From assembly GCA_030428905.1 (NCBI GenBank), contig JAUIED010000024.1, positions 1 to 41,159 of the forward strand: 41,159 nucleotides of DNA, written 5' to 3'. Within the stretch, counting starts at the first letter, position 1. Each line of letters begins with the position of its first letter. This document shows positions 1 to 8,186 of this stretch, one piece after another. This DNA comes from Gammaproteobacteria bacterium (GTDB lineage Bacteria > Pseudomonadota > Gammaproteobacteria > Pseudomonadales > Azotimanducaceae). A model generated the notes under the pieces. It was given only the letters and a program-made list of their open reading frames with translations, ran no database searches and was not told the DNA's origin. The translations under genes and the position numbers were made by a program.

Positions 1-888
1 GCGGAGTACGGGCAGGTCTACCGCTACGAGGACTCGGGCGCGGTCAGCGGGCTCCTGCGCGTGCGCGGCTTCTGCATGAACGACGCGCACATCTACTGCA
101 CCGAGGAGCAGATCGAGGGCGAGTTCATCGCGGTGATGCGCATGATCGAGCGCCTCTACGAGACGCTCGGCCTCGAGCAGTACTACTTCCGCTTCTCCAG
201 CTGGGACCCGGACGATCCCAAGGGCAAGGAGAAGTACGTCGACAACCCCGCGGCGTGGGAGAAGACCGAGGCGCACATGCGCCGCGCGATGCACAACGGC
301 GGCTTCGACTTCCAGGACGTGCCGGGCGAGGCGGCGTTCTACGGCCCGAAGATCGACGTGCAGCTGCGCACGGTCACCGGCCGCGAGGAGACGGTCAGCA
401 CGAACCAGCTCGACTTCGCGGTCCCGCCGCGGCTCGGGCTCACCTACCGCGGCGCGGACAACGTCGACCACCACCCGTACTGCATCCACCGCGCGCCGTT
501 CAGCACCCATGAACGTTTCGTGGCCTATCTCATCGAGCACTTTGCGGGCGCGTTTCCCACCTGGCTTGCACCGCTGCAGGTGCAGGTGCTGACGGTGGGC
601 GAGCAGTTTGACGACTACGCCAACGGACTCGTGGAGCGGCTGCGCAACCGGTTTGTGCGTGCGGAGCTTGCGTCATCCAACGAGACGCTGCCGAAGAAGA
701 TTCGTGAAGGCACGGTGCGTAAGATCCCTAATCTGCTCATCGTCGGCGAGCGTGAGGTGGCGGAAGGCACCGTAACGCTGCGTCGCTACGGGCATCGTGA
801 ACAGACGACCATGTCCGCTGACGCGTTTGAGGCGGCGGTGCTGGAAACGATTGCTACGCGCAGTCTGGAATTCTGCCTGCCCGGCTGA
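1..888 (+). CDS. thrS: Threonyl-tRNA synthetase, C-terminal part (5' end outside window)
   Basis: Charges tRNA-Thr with threonine in the cytoplasm. The reading frame is open from base 1, so the N-terminal part lies outside the window and about 295 residues remain. Seen: class II motif 2 (RVRGFCMNDAHIYC), the GEAAFYGPKIDVQL segment, motif 3 (IHRAPFSTHERFVAYLIEH) and a C-terminal anticodon-binding domain starting near LAPLQVQVLTVG. The STHER form of motif 3 differs from the usual GSxER form and points to a divergent ThrRS branch. Odd: codons up to about base 507 end in G or C in 168 of 169 cases, whereas the rest of the gene has about 72% G/C-ending codons like its neighbours. Recombination or an assembly join is possible. 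Confidence 0.93.
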   Translation, partial: AEYGQVYRYEDSGAVSGLLRVRGFCMNDAHIYCTEEQIEGEFIAVMRMIERLYETLGLEQYYFRFSSWDPDDPKGKEKYVDNPAAWEKTEAHMRRAMHNGGFDFQDVPGEAAFYGPKIDVQLRTVTGREETVSTNQLDFAVPPRLGLTYRGADNVDHHPYCIHRAPFSTHERFVAYLIEHFAGAFPTWLAPLQVQVLTVGEQFDDYANGLVERLRNRFVRAELASSNETLPKKIREGTVRKIPNLLIVGEREVAEGTVTLRRYGHREQTTMSADAFEAAVLETIATRSLEFCLPG

Positions 889-1377
889 TCAGAGCGCGGT
901 TTCCTGGTCCCAGTCGGTAGCGTTGGTACCGTTCACGCGATTGAAGAGGTCGATCGTGTCCTGCTGATTTCCCTGGTAGGGCACGCGTATGCGCACGATG
1001 CCGTTCGACTGGTTGTACCAGAATGGACGATCGTGGCGCAGATCTGACTTGTACGTTGGGTAGATCTTGCCGGCCTGGTCCTGAACGTTGACTACCGAGC
1101 CATCTGCCGCTGGTGGTAAGTAGGGGCTCGATGGCAGCTTGTAGGCTTGGAACCAGGCACGATCCAGATCCGCGGGGTAACTTCCGTGGATCGCATGGTG
1201 ACGATCAATGCTGCCCTGCACCGCGCGTACAGCGGCCGCGGCAGCCGCCGCGCGGCTGTCGTTGGTGGATTCACTGAGGTTCGTCACCACCGCACCGGCA
1301 AAGATCGCCAGCACGATGGCCACGATCAGAAGCTCGACCAGCGTGAAACCGGATTTGGGCTGATGGCGACGGTGCAT
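889..1377 (-). CDS. Orphan type IV pilin-like / pseudopilin protein (paralogue 1)
   Basis: Class III signal peptide: a short basic leader (MHRRHQPKSG) is followed by FTLVELLIVAIVLAIF, the prepilin-peptidase site with Glu at mature position 5 and the hydrophobic stalk helix. The 162-aa length fits a GspG/PilE-like minor pilin. The ATG at 1377 is chosen because it puts this leader at the N-terminus; an upstream start would add 36 implausible residues. The C-terminal half shares WFQxYKLP, PFWYN and IRIRVP with the protein at 27270-27767, so the two are paralogues. No pilus or type II secretion gene is nearby. The protein is probably exported, but the machine it joins cannot be told. It is convergent with thrS, whose stop directly abuts this stop. 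Confidence 0.85.
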   Translation of the reverse strand: MHRRHQPKSGFTLVELLIVAIVLAIFAGAVVTNLSESTNDSRAAAAAAAVRAVQGSIDRHHAIHGSYPADLDRAWFQAYKLPSSPYLPPAADGSVVNVQDQAGKIYPTYKSDLRHDRPFWYNQSNGIVRIRVPYQGNQQDTIDLFNRVNGTNATDWDQETAL

Positions 1378-1430
1378 GATCGCGCTAGTGTATGCTCGCG
1401 GTTCGTTTTCTGGCGGAAGGAGCGCACAAC

Positions 1431-2282
1431 ATGGCTGAAGAAACGATGTTTTGCGCACAACGTTCACAACAGGTTTGTGAACCAATGCTTGGTTCTGCGC
1501 CGCGGGTAGACGCGTGGCTGATGGTGGAATGTAACGGCCTGTGGGGCCGTAAAGCGCTCGTTGAGAACCCGATGCCCGCGTCGGTCAAAGACTGGATCAC
1601 GGCTACCGAGCAGGCGCTCGGCGCGCGCCATGAAGCGGTGCGAACGCAGCTCATCAAGCAGCGGCGTGTCCGGGATGCTCAGCTCACGATCATGCTCGCA
1701 GAGCAGGGCGGCCTGTGGCGGCGGGAGTTCGCATCCTACGAAGACATCACCGGCTGGGCGTTGGATGTCAGCCAGATGCAGCCGGTCATGGAGCCTCAGT
1801 ATTTTGTATGCACCAACGGCCGCCGCGACCGGTGCTGCTCGAAGTATGGGCTGCCGTTGTTCCGCAGCCTGCGCTCGCTTGTGGGCGCGCGTGTCTGGGA
1901 AACGACCCACACAGGTGGACATCGCTTTGCACCCAACGTCGTCGTACTTCCGCAGGGCCATCTGTACGGAAGGGTGTTGCCGGCGGAAGTGCCCGCGTTC
2001 GTTCAGGTCGTGGAGTCAGGCGCTGTCAGTTGGCCGCACCTGCGTGGCCGCTCCTCCCTGCCGAAGGAGGCGCAGGTTGCCGAGGTCGAGGTGCCGAACG
2101 GCAGGCTCATCGCCGTGGAGGGAAACCGGGTGCGCTTTGCGGTGGACGGCGGCGAGCGCACGGTTGCAGTGCGCCGGTCACCGGTGTCATTTGAGGTGCT
2201 GGGAAGCTGTGGGGATGCGCACACCGAACCGGTTTTTCCGCTCGAAGTGTATCCGGCTGGGCTGGATGGTGATGTAGAGTAG
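1431..2282 (+). CDS. Sucrase/ferredoxin-like family protein
   Basis: 283 aa. It resembles the sucrase/ferredoxin-like family (PF06999), thioredoxin-fold proteins that can bind a [2Fe-2S] cluster. Seen: an N-terminal FCAQRSQQVC cysteine pair, then near the middle CTNGRRDRCCSKYGLPLF and the downstream THTGGHRFAPNVVVLP histidine segment typical of the family. The ATG at 1431 is chosen over the frame opening at 1392 because GGAAGGA lies at the right distance upstream. It is transcribed divergently from the pilin-like gene, with 53 bp between start codons. The electron-transfer partner is unknown, and no operon partner with a linked function is visible. Confidence 0.8.
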   Translation: MAEETMFCAQRSQQVCEPMLGSAPRVDAWLMVECNGLWGRKALVENPMPASVKDWITATEQALGARHEAVRTQLIKQRRVRDAQLTIMLAEQGGLWRREFASYEDITGWALDVSQMQPVMEPQYFVCTNGRRDRCCSKYGLPLFRSLRSLVGARVWETTHTGGHRFAPNVVVLPQGHLYGRVLPAEVPAFVQVVESGAVSWPHLRGRSSLPKEAQVAEVEVPNGRLIAVEGNRVRFAVDGGERTVAVRRSPVSFEVLGSCGDAHTEPVFPLEVYPAGLDGDVE

Positions 2283-2308
2283 CAACGCGAACGTTTTGGG
2301 GGATATGC

Positions 2309-3415
2309 ATGGATTTCGACTTTTCCGAAGAGGAACGGCTGGTTCAGGAGCAGACCGCGCGCTTCCTGCGCGATCGCTGCGATATGGCAGCCGTGCGGCG
2401 GGTGCTCGATGGCGAACAGGTTTACGCCTCAGACGTCTGGCAGGGCGTGGCGGAGCTGGGGCTTGCCGGTACCGCGATAGCTGAAGCCTATGGCGGCGTA
2501 GAGGCCGGCCACCTCAGCCTCTGCCTGGTCGCCCAGGAAATGGGTGCCCATGTGGCGCCTGTACCGTTCTCATCGTCTGTCTATCTGGCGGCAGAGGCGT
2601 TGAGCCTGTTCGGCAGCGACGCCCAGAAGAGCCGCTGGTTGCCGCAGATTGCTGCCGGTGAAGTGATTGGCACGGTGGCGGTCAACGAAACCCTCAGCCA
2701 GCCAACCGCAGACAACATCACGTGCGCGGTGACCGCCGGCGGACTTTCCGGGAGCAAACTGGCGGTGGCGGACGGCGGTATCGCCCACCTGGCCCTGGTC
2801 CTGGCGCGCGGAGAAGACGGCCTGGACATGCGCCTGGTGGAGCTCGCGGGCAAGGGCGTGCAGCGCGCCGCGGTGGACACGGTTGATCCCACCCGCAACA
2901 CCGCCACGCTCTCCTTCGATGGGGCGGACTCGGAGCTTCTAGGTGATGCGGGGCAGGGTTGGGCGCAGTTACAGCGGCTCTACGACCGCGCTGCGGTGTT
3001 GTTTGCCTTCGAACAGGTCGGCGGTGCGCAGGCGGCGCTCGACATGGCGGTGGGTTATGCACAGGAACGCTTCGCCTTCGGTCGGCCCATCGGCTCGTTT
3101 CAGGCGCTCAAGCACATGATGGCGGACATGTACGTGGCGCTGAAACTGGCCGAGTCCAACTGCTACTACGCGGCCTGGGCGCTGGCGAGCGACGCCCCGG
3201 AGCTGCCCCTTGCCGCTGCCACGGCACGGGTCTCGGCCACTCAGGCCTACCAGCTCTGCTCGCGGGACAACATCCAGGTGCACGGCGGCATGGGCTTTAC
3301 CTGGGAGTTCGACTGCCATCTCTACTACCGACGGTCCAACTACCTGGCGCTGCAGCTCGGTGGCCTGTCGGTCTGGGAAAACAAACTGGTGGACGCGCTT
3401 GCGCGGGCCGCATAG
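2309..3415 (+). CDS. Acyl-CoA dehydrogenase, subunit carrying the catalytic glutamate
   Basis: FAD-dependent alpha,beta-dehydrogenation of an acyl-CoA thioester. 368 aa with N-terminal helical, middle beta and C-terminal helical domains. Seen: ERFAFGRPIGSFQALKHMMADM (residues about 253-274) and QVHGGMGFTWEF, in which Glu333 aligns with the catalytic base of medium-chain ACADs. The middle-domain FAD loop is weak compared with the next gene. A second ACAD follows after 9 bp, an arrangement like the heterotetrameric alpha2-beta2 FadE pairs of mycobacteria that act on steroid side chains. My inference is that the two proteins form one enzyme for a bulky or unusual acyl-CoA. A GGGGGA ribosome-binding site precedes the ATG. 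Confidence 0.9.
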   Translation: MDFDFSEEERLVQEQTARFLRDRCDMAAVRRVLDGEQVYASDVWQGVAELGLAGTAIAEAYGGVEAGHLSLCLVAQEMGAHVAPVPFSSSVYLAAEALSLFGSDAQKSRWLPQIAAGEVIGTVAVNETLSQPTADNITCAVTAGGLSGSKLAVADGGIAHLALVLARGEDGLDMRLVELAGKGVQRAAVDTVDPTRNTATLSFDGADSELLGDAGQGWAQLQRLYDRAAVLFAFEQVGGAQAALDMAVGYAQERFAFGRPIGSFQALKHMMADMYVALKLAESNCYYAAWALASDAPELPLAAATARVSATQAYQLCSRDNIQVHGGMGFTWEFDCHLYYRRSNYLALQLGGLSVWENKLVDALARAA

Positions 3416-3424
3416 GAGGATTGG

Positions 3425-4666
3425 ATGAACTTCAACGATACACCGGCAGAAGCGGCGTTCCGCGCCGAGGTGCGTGCCTGGATCGACGCCAATGCACCGC
3501 GGCATCTTCATGATGCCCTCGCATCCAGCACCTTTGGCGGCCTGAACACCGGCGGCGAAGACCCGATTACTGCGGCGAAAGCCTGGCAGAAAAAGAAAGC
3601 CGAAGCAGGCTACGCGTGCCTGTTGTGGCCCACAGAATATGGCGGTCGCGGCGCATCACCCATCGAGAGCGTGATCTGGGGGCAGGAAGAGGGCGTGTAC
3701 GGCAAGCTCGGAGGCCTCTTTATCATCGGGCAGGGCATGTGCGGCCCCACGCTGATGGCGTACGGCAGCGAGGAACACAAGCGCCGCTACCTGCCGAAGC
3801 TCGCCAGCGGTGAAGAGGTGTGGTGTCAGCTCTTCTCCGAACCGCACGGCGGCTCGGACCTGGCAGGCCTGCGCACGCGTGCCGAGAAAGATGGTGACGA
3901 TTGGGTGATCAACGGCCAGAAGATCTGGACCTCCGGCGCCCAGCACTCCGACTACGGTATTCTGATCACACGCACCGACCCGACAGTAGCCAAGCACAAG
4001 GGGCTGACGATGTTCTTTCTGGACATGCGGTCGCCCGGTGTGGACATCCGCCCCATCAAGCAGGTGAACGGCCAGAGCGGCTTTAACGAGGTGTACTTCG
4101 ACAACGTACGCATCCCCGACGCACAGCGTCTCGGAGGCGTCGGTGAAGGCTGGCGGGTGTCGCTCACGACGTTGATGAACGAGCGGATGGCCATCGGTGG
4201 CGGCATTCCCACCGGCGTGCCGGAGCTGCTGGAACTCGTGCGCGATCTTGCCGTGCAGGGTGGTCCGGCAGTTGACGACGCGGCGGTGCGTTCGAAGCTG
4301 GCCGATTGGTACGCCAAGGCGGCGGGTCTGCGAAACACCGCATCGCGGGCCATCTCTGCGCTCTCCAAGGGCGATATACCAGGGCCGGAAAATTCCATTG
4401 GTAAGCTGGTGGCAGGCGGGCTCATGCAGGATGTGGCGAAGTTCGGCATGGACCTGCAGGGCTTCGGTGCGGTGCTCACTGACCCGGCGATTGCCGAGGG
4501 CGCTGCGCGCTTTCAGGCGATGTTGTTGCGCTCGCCTGCGGTGCGCATCGAGGGCGGCACGGATCAGGTGCTGCGCAACATCATCGGTGAGCGGGTGCTC
4601 GGGCTGCCCGATGACATGCGTGCAGACAAGGGTGTGCCGTTCAACGAGATTCCCACCGGCAACTGA
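3425..4666 (+). CDS. Acyl-CoA dehydrogenase, FAD-loop subunit lacking the catalytic Glu position
   Basis: 413 aa. Seen: WCQLFSEPHGGSDLAGLRTR and INGQKIWTSGAQHSDYG, the canonical FAD/substrate loops of the middle domain, and RIEGGTDQVLRNIIGERVLG near the C-terminus. The catalytic-base position seen as Glu333 in the upstream partner has no counterpart here: FGMDLQGFGAVLTDPAI occupies that region. An AGGAGG ribosome-binding site overlaps the 3' end of the upstream gene, so the pair is co-transcribed. It is probably the structural and FAD-contacting partner of a heteromeric dehydrogenase. Convergent with the Ca2+/Na+ exchanger gene, with 9 bp between the stops. Confidence 0.9.
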   Translation: MNFNDTPAEAAFRAEVRAWIDANAPRHLHDALASSTFGGLNTGGEDPITAAKAWQKKKAEAGYACLLWPTEYGGRGASPIESVIWGQEEGVYGKLGGLFIIGQGMCGPTLMAYGSEEHKRRYLPKLASGEEVWCQLFSEPHGGSDLAGLRTRAEKDGDDWVINGQKIWTSGAQHSDYGILITRTDPTVAKHKGLTMFFLDMRSPGVDIRPIKQVNGQSGFNEVYFDNVRIPDAQRLGGVGEGWRVSLTTLMNERMAIGGGIPTGVPELLELVRDLAVQGGPAVDDAAVRSKLADWYAKAAGLRNTASRAISALSKGDIPGPENSIGKLVAGGLMQDVAKFGMDLQGFGAVLTDPAIAEGAARFQAMLLRSPAVRIEGGTDQVLRNIIGERVLGLPDDMRADKGVPFNEIPTGN

Positions 4667-4675
4667 CAGCGCCCG

Positions 4676-5644
4676 TCAGCCGATGCTGCGGTACACCACG
4701 TAGCCGATGTACACCGCCAGCATGGCCGCCCCGGCAGGGCGGCCCATGCGGGCGTTGCCCATGAGAAACACGGGTACCAGCGCCAGCAGGAAGAGAAATG
4801 ACGCCGTGATGTCTAGAAGTCCGCCTTGCGGCACCTGCACCGGCAGGATCACCGCGCTTGCCGGCATCACCACCGCGGCATTGAAGAGGTTCGACCCCAC
4901 GACGTTACCGACGCACAGCGCCGCTTCGCGGCGGGCGGCGGCGATGATGGAGGTGACGAGCTCAGGCATGCTCGTACCCACGGCGACGACGACGATGCCG
5001 ATCACTGCCGGTGATACGCCGAACTGTTCCGCCAGCGTGCTGCCACCGCTGATCGTGATATTGCCGCCGATGGCCAGCAGCGCCACACCGCCAGCGATCC
5101 ATAGCGCATCCCTGCCGTAGCGTTCCACGCGCTCCGTCAGATGCAGCGCGCGAATCTCCTGCACCAGCGGTTCATCATCCGTCTCGAGAAAGTCGCGGGT
5201 GACGAGGTAGAGGAAGATGCTGAACATCAGAAACAACAGCACGCCGTCCGATCGATCGAGCGATGCGGGCTGGTCGCGCAGGAGTGGGTCGAGACACATC
5301 ACCAGCAGCATGGCGGTAATGAGCAGCACGAGCGGGATCTCCCGCCGCACCACGCTGCCGTCGATGGCTACCGGCGCGATGAGCGCTGCGGCACCAAGCA
5401 CCAGGCCGACATTGGCGATGTTGGAGCCCACCACGTTGCCGAAAGCGAGCTCTGTTTCACCCATCAGGGCGCCCATGACGTTGACCATCAGTTCAGGTGT
5501 GCTGGTACCGAAGGCGACGATGGTGAGGCCTACCACCAGCGGCGGGATACCAGCCCGCGTGGCCAGGGCTGAGGCGCCGCGCACAAGCGCGGTACCGCCT
5601 GCCAGAAGCAGGGCGATACCGGTGAGCGTCTCGATGAAGGGCAA
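4676..5644 (-). CDS. Calcium/sodium antiporter, YrbG-type CaCA family
   Basis: 322-aa inner-membrane exchanger of the K+-dependent Na+/Ca2+ exchanger-like branch. Two inverted alpha repeats are visible: VAFGTSTPELMVNVMGAL followed by GNVVGSNIANVGLVLG, and VAVGTSMPELVTSIIAA followed by GNVVGSNLFNAAVVMP. The GTS(T/M)PE and GN(V)VGSN motifs form the ion-binding site in this family. About ten hydrophobic segments are visible, with a hydrophilic loop near residues 160-175. It is likely to extrude Ca2+ in exchange for Na+. It stands alone, but lies next to many other ion-homeostasis genes. Confidence 0.93.
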   Translation of the reverse strand: MPFIETLTGIALLLAGGTALVRGASALATRAGIPPLVVGLTIVAFGTSTPELMVNVMGALMGETELAFGNVVGSNIANVGLVLGAAALIAPVAIDGSVVRREIPLVLLITAMLLVMCLDPLLRDQPASLDRSDGVLLFLMFSIFLYLVTRDFLETDDEPLVQEIRALHLTERVERYGRDALWIAGGVALLAIGGNITISGGSTLAEQFGVSPAVIGIVVVAVGTSMPELVTSIIAAARREAALCVGNVVGSNLFNAAVVMPASAVILPVQVPQGGLLDITASFLFLLALVPVFLMGNARMGRPAGAAMLAVYIGYVVYRSIG

Positions 5645-5682
5645 GGCAGTTGGTCAGGAATTGCTAGTTCCCGGCCAACATA

Positions 5683-6327
5683 TCACGAGGCAGGTTCGAC
5701 AATCACGACGATCCGGCGGTTTAGTGCCCGCCCCTCAGCCGTGGTGTTGTCAGCGATGGGCTCAGCAGCCCCTCGCCCTTCGCTCGAGACGCGCTCCGCG
5801 CCCAGGCGGGCGGCGATAACATCCGCCACGGCTTGCGCGCGCGATTCCGACAAGCGCTTGTTCAGCGCAGCCGACCCACTGCTGTCGGTGAAGGCGAGTA
5901 CGCGCACCGTCGTTTCAGGATAGGTCTCGGCCAGTTCGAAGATCTCCTCCAGCGAGTCCGAGGCGGCGTCGTTGTCGAGGGTTGCGGAGGCGGGCGCAAA
6001 GGTGATTGCCGGGTTGAACGTGCGCTCATCCATGAGTCGTGGCCGGCAGCCCTGCGCATCCACAACAGTTCCCGGCGCGCTGTCCGGGCAGGCGTCATCG
6101 GCGTCGGCGATACCGTCCTTGTCGCGATCGGCCGGGGCTACCTGCACGGGTGCCGGTTGCGGAATCGGAGGGTTGGCCTTGACGGTCGGCGGCTGGACAG
6201 CAGGCGTCTCCACGACCTCGGGCGTCGCCTTTGGCGCAGCGGCGTCGGGTGCAGGCGTCGACGAGTTGTCGCCGCAGGCGGCGAGTAATGCGGTCAAACA
6301 GATCGAACCGAGGATCATACGTTGCAT
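5683..6327 (-). CDS. OmpA-family lipoprotein with thrombospondin type 3-like calcium motif
   Basis: 214 aa. The signal peptide ends in the lipobox LLAAC, so Cys18 is likely lipidated. A Pro/Ala-rich linker follows, then a DxDxDGxxDxxDxC segment (DRDKDGIADADDACPDS), which is a TSP3-like Ca2+-binding motif. An OmpA C-terminal peptidoglycan-binding domain completes the protein (LAFTDSSGSAALNKRLSESR and NRRIVVIVEP). It probably tethers the outer membrane to peptidoglycan. AGGAGA precedes the ATG. The shared TGTGACT-N17-GTCATA promoter ends 26 nt upstream of the start codon, which makes the gene a predicted member of the ECF regulon described here. Confidence 0.9.
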   Translation of the reverse strand: MQRMILGSICLTALLAACGDNSSTPAPDAAAPKATPEVVETPAVQPPTVKANPPIPQPAPVQVAPADRDKDGIADADDACPDSAPGTVVDAQGCRPRLMDERTFNPAITFAPASATLDNDAASDSLEEIFELAETYPETTVRVLAFTDSSGSAALNKRLSESRAQAVADVIAARLGAERVSSEGRGAAEPIADNTTAEGRALNRRIVVIVEPAS

Positions 6328-6353
6328 GTGATGTCTCCTGGTGCATGCTTGGG

Positions 6354-6383
6354 TATGACCCTGGAGCCGAAGCAGAAGTCACA
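6354..6383 (-). promoter_or_regulatory. Predicted ECF-sigma promoter P1 (OmpA-lipoprotein)
   Basis: On the minus strand: GTGTGACT (-35 core 6383-6377), a 17-nt spacer, then GTCATA (-10, 6359-6354). The start codon is 26 nt downstream. It is one of six matching sites; the others are at 10077-10106, 11618-11647, 11654-11683, 16761-16790 and 16810-16839. Confidence 0.75.
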
Positions 6384-6392
6384 CGCTGAACG

Positions 6393-7319
6393 CTACAACC
6401 AGCGCCGCCACCAGAAAAAGACTGTGCTGAGCGCTGCCGTGGCCGCCATGCCGAGGCATACCCATAGGAATGCAGAGCTGTTCTGAGTGCCCGGCAGCCC
6501 AGCGACGTTCATGCCGAAAACTCCGGTCAGAAACGACAGCGGTAGGAAGATTGCAGCGACCAGAGACAGCACGTAGATGCGTTTGTTCTGCTCTTCTGCG
6601 AGTTCGTTGATGAGCTGCTCCTGCAACACCAACGCCCGCTCCCGAGCGTAGTCGAGCTCCTCGACGAACCGGAACATGCGCTCGCCGATCTGCTGGATAG
6701 AGTACACCTGCTCCTGGCTGAGACCGCTGGGTAGCATGGCAAACGCCGCCAAAGCGTCGCGTTGTGGAGCGATGAAGCGGCGCACCGCCACGGTCTGGCG
6801 GCGCCAGTCGATCACCGCTGAGCGGCGTTCGGCGATGCGCATGTCGTCGGCATTCTCCAGAGCGTCCACGTGGGTGTCGATGTCTTCGATCAAGTCTTCA
6901 ATGCGCCTGCCCAGGTGATCGAGCAGCCGCACCAGCAGGTCACCCACGGAATCCGGCATCTCGCCACTTTCGATCTCACGTTGCACCTCGACCACCGAAC
7001 TCAGCGGCCGACCATGGCGTCTGGTCGATATGACGGTGCCTTCCCTGAACCAGATGCGCAGGCTGATCATGTCCTCGGGATCGGCGCCCGCGTTGTGGTT
7101 CACGCCGCGCACGACCAGGAGTGTGCCGCCGGCAAGGCTCGCAGCGCGGGGGCGTGTGGTGAGCACGGTCAGTGCTTCGATGACGCTTGGATGGAAATCC
7201 CGGTTCTCCAGCCAGCGAAGGGTCTCCGGTTGGTCGCTCTGCAAATGGTGCCATTCGAATCGGCTGTCGCGACCGACGATTTCGTAGGAACTCAGCAGGC
7301 CGGTGGTTTCTTCAGTCAT
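6393..7319 (-). CDS. CorA-family divalent cation transporter, ZntB-like
   Basis: 308 aa. A large soluble N-terminal domain with a long coiled-coil stalk (about residues 130-240) is followed by two C-terminal membrane helices. The first helix ends in the signature GVFGMNVAGLPG, and the protein ends in FFWWRRWL. The GMNVAGLPG form and the positively charged end resemble ZntB (Zn2+ transport) more than classical Mg2+ CorA, but the ion cannot be assigned from sequence. Its start overlaps the 3' end of the upstream mscS gene by 8 bp, so translation is likely coupled. A second CorA/MscS pair, in the opposite gene order, lies at 11707-14015. Confidence 0.9.
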   Translation of the reverse strand: MTEETTGLLSSYEIVGRDSRFEWHHLQSDQPETLRWLENRDFHPSVIEALTVLTTRPRAASLAGGTLLVVRGVNHNAGADPEDMISLRIWFREGTVISTRRHGRPLSSVVEVQREIESGEMPDSVGDLLVRLLDHLGRRIEDLIEDIDTHVDALENADDMRIAERRSAVIDWRRQTVAVRRFIAPQRDALAAFAMLPSGLSQEQVYSIQQIGERMFRFVEELDYARERALVLQEQLINELAEEQNKRIYVLSLVAAIFLPLSFLTGVFGMNVAGLPGTQNSSAFLWVCLGMAATAALSTVFFWWRRWL

Positions 7320-8157
7320 GCCGGGCGGAAGTGATGGTCAATGATCCGTCGAGATGCACATCGCGCTGAGGGAAGGCGATGGTAATACCATGCTCGGTGA
7401 GCAGTTCTTCCAGACGAAAGCGCGTGTTGGAGCGGATCTTGCGAAGATCCCGATCGACGGTGGCCAGCACCCAGAAGTAGGCATCGAAAATCAGCGCACT
7501 GTCGCCGAAGTCCTCGAAGATCACGGTGGGGCTCGGCTCTTCGAGGGTTTCAGGCTGTTCCTGCACGGCCTGCAGGAACAGCGCCTGCACCTGTCGCGCC
7601 GGCGAGCCATAGGCCACGCCCACGCGCACATTGCAGCGCGCCAACCGATCGACGAGCGTCCAGTTCACCACCGTGTTTTCCAAAAGCGCGCTGTTGGGAA
7701 TGAGCATGTGCACTCCATCCACGCGGCGGATGCGGGTCGAACGGGTGTTGATGGCCTCCACCGTGCCTTTGGCGTCGCCGATCTCCAGAAAATCGCCGAT
7801 GCGAATGGGCCGCTCCCACATCAGTATCCAGCCGCTGATGAAGTTGTTGATGATGTTCTGCGCGCCGAATCCAACACCAATGGCTACCGCGCCAGAGACA
7901 AACGCGAAGGCGGTCAACGGCAGGCTCAGCAGGTCGATGACGGTCAGTGCCAGCATGGCCAGGCCGACGATGTAGACGATGCGCCGCACCAGGTGGATCA
8001 CGTCGGCGCTCACCTCGTTGGCTTCCATGCGGCGCACGGTGAAACGCACGATCAGGCGTATCACCAGCCAGCCGACGAACAGTACCGAAGGCACGAGCAG
8101 TAGTTGACCCGCTGTTACGCTGTCCTCTCCATAGGAAAACACCGGCGTGCGTAGCAA
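7312..8157 (-). CDS. MscS-family small mechanosensitive channel (first of three)
   Basis: 281 aa. N-terminal membrane helices are followed by the pore helix and beta domain: FVSGAVAIGVGFGAQNIINN, then GWILMWERPIRIGDFLEIGD, IRRVDGVHMLIPNSALLENT and a C-terminal domain ending near GITIAFPQRDVHL. This is the standard MscS layout, gated by membrane tension to release solutes on hypo-osmotic shock. The start is uncertain: no ATG is available, TTG at 8157 is used, and coding-like sequence (DLTSLSD) extends upstream of it. It forms an overlapping pair with the ZntB-like gene downstream. I see no ECF-type promoter in front of this pair, unlike the second pair. Confidence 0.9.
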   Translation of the reverse strand: MLRTPVFSYGEDSVTAGQLLLVPSVLFVGWLVIRLIVRFTVRRMEANEVSADVIHLVRRIVYIVGLAMLALTVIDLLSLPLTAFAFVSGAVAIGVGFGAQNIINNFISGWILMWERPIRIGDFLEIGDAKGTVEAINTRSTRIRRVDGVHMLIPNSALLENTVVNWTLVDRLARCNVRVGVAYGSPARQVQALFLQAVQEQPETLEEPSPTVIFEDFGDSALIFDAYFWVLATVDRDLRKIRSNTRFRLEELLTEHGITIAFPQRDVHLDGSLTITSARHD

Positions 8158-8186
8158 GTCTGAAAGGCTGGTCAGATCGATGATCG

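Noticed and set aside
4667-4683. CTGAC/GTCAG hairpin between the convergent ACAD and exchanger genes
   Set aside because: A 5-bp stem without a T tract is too weak to call a terminator.
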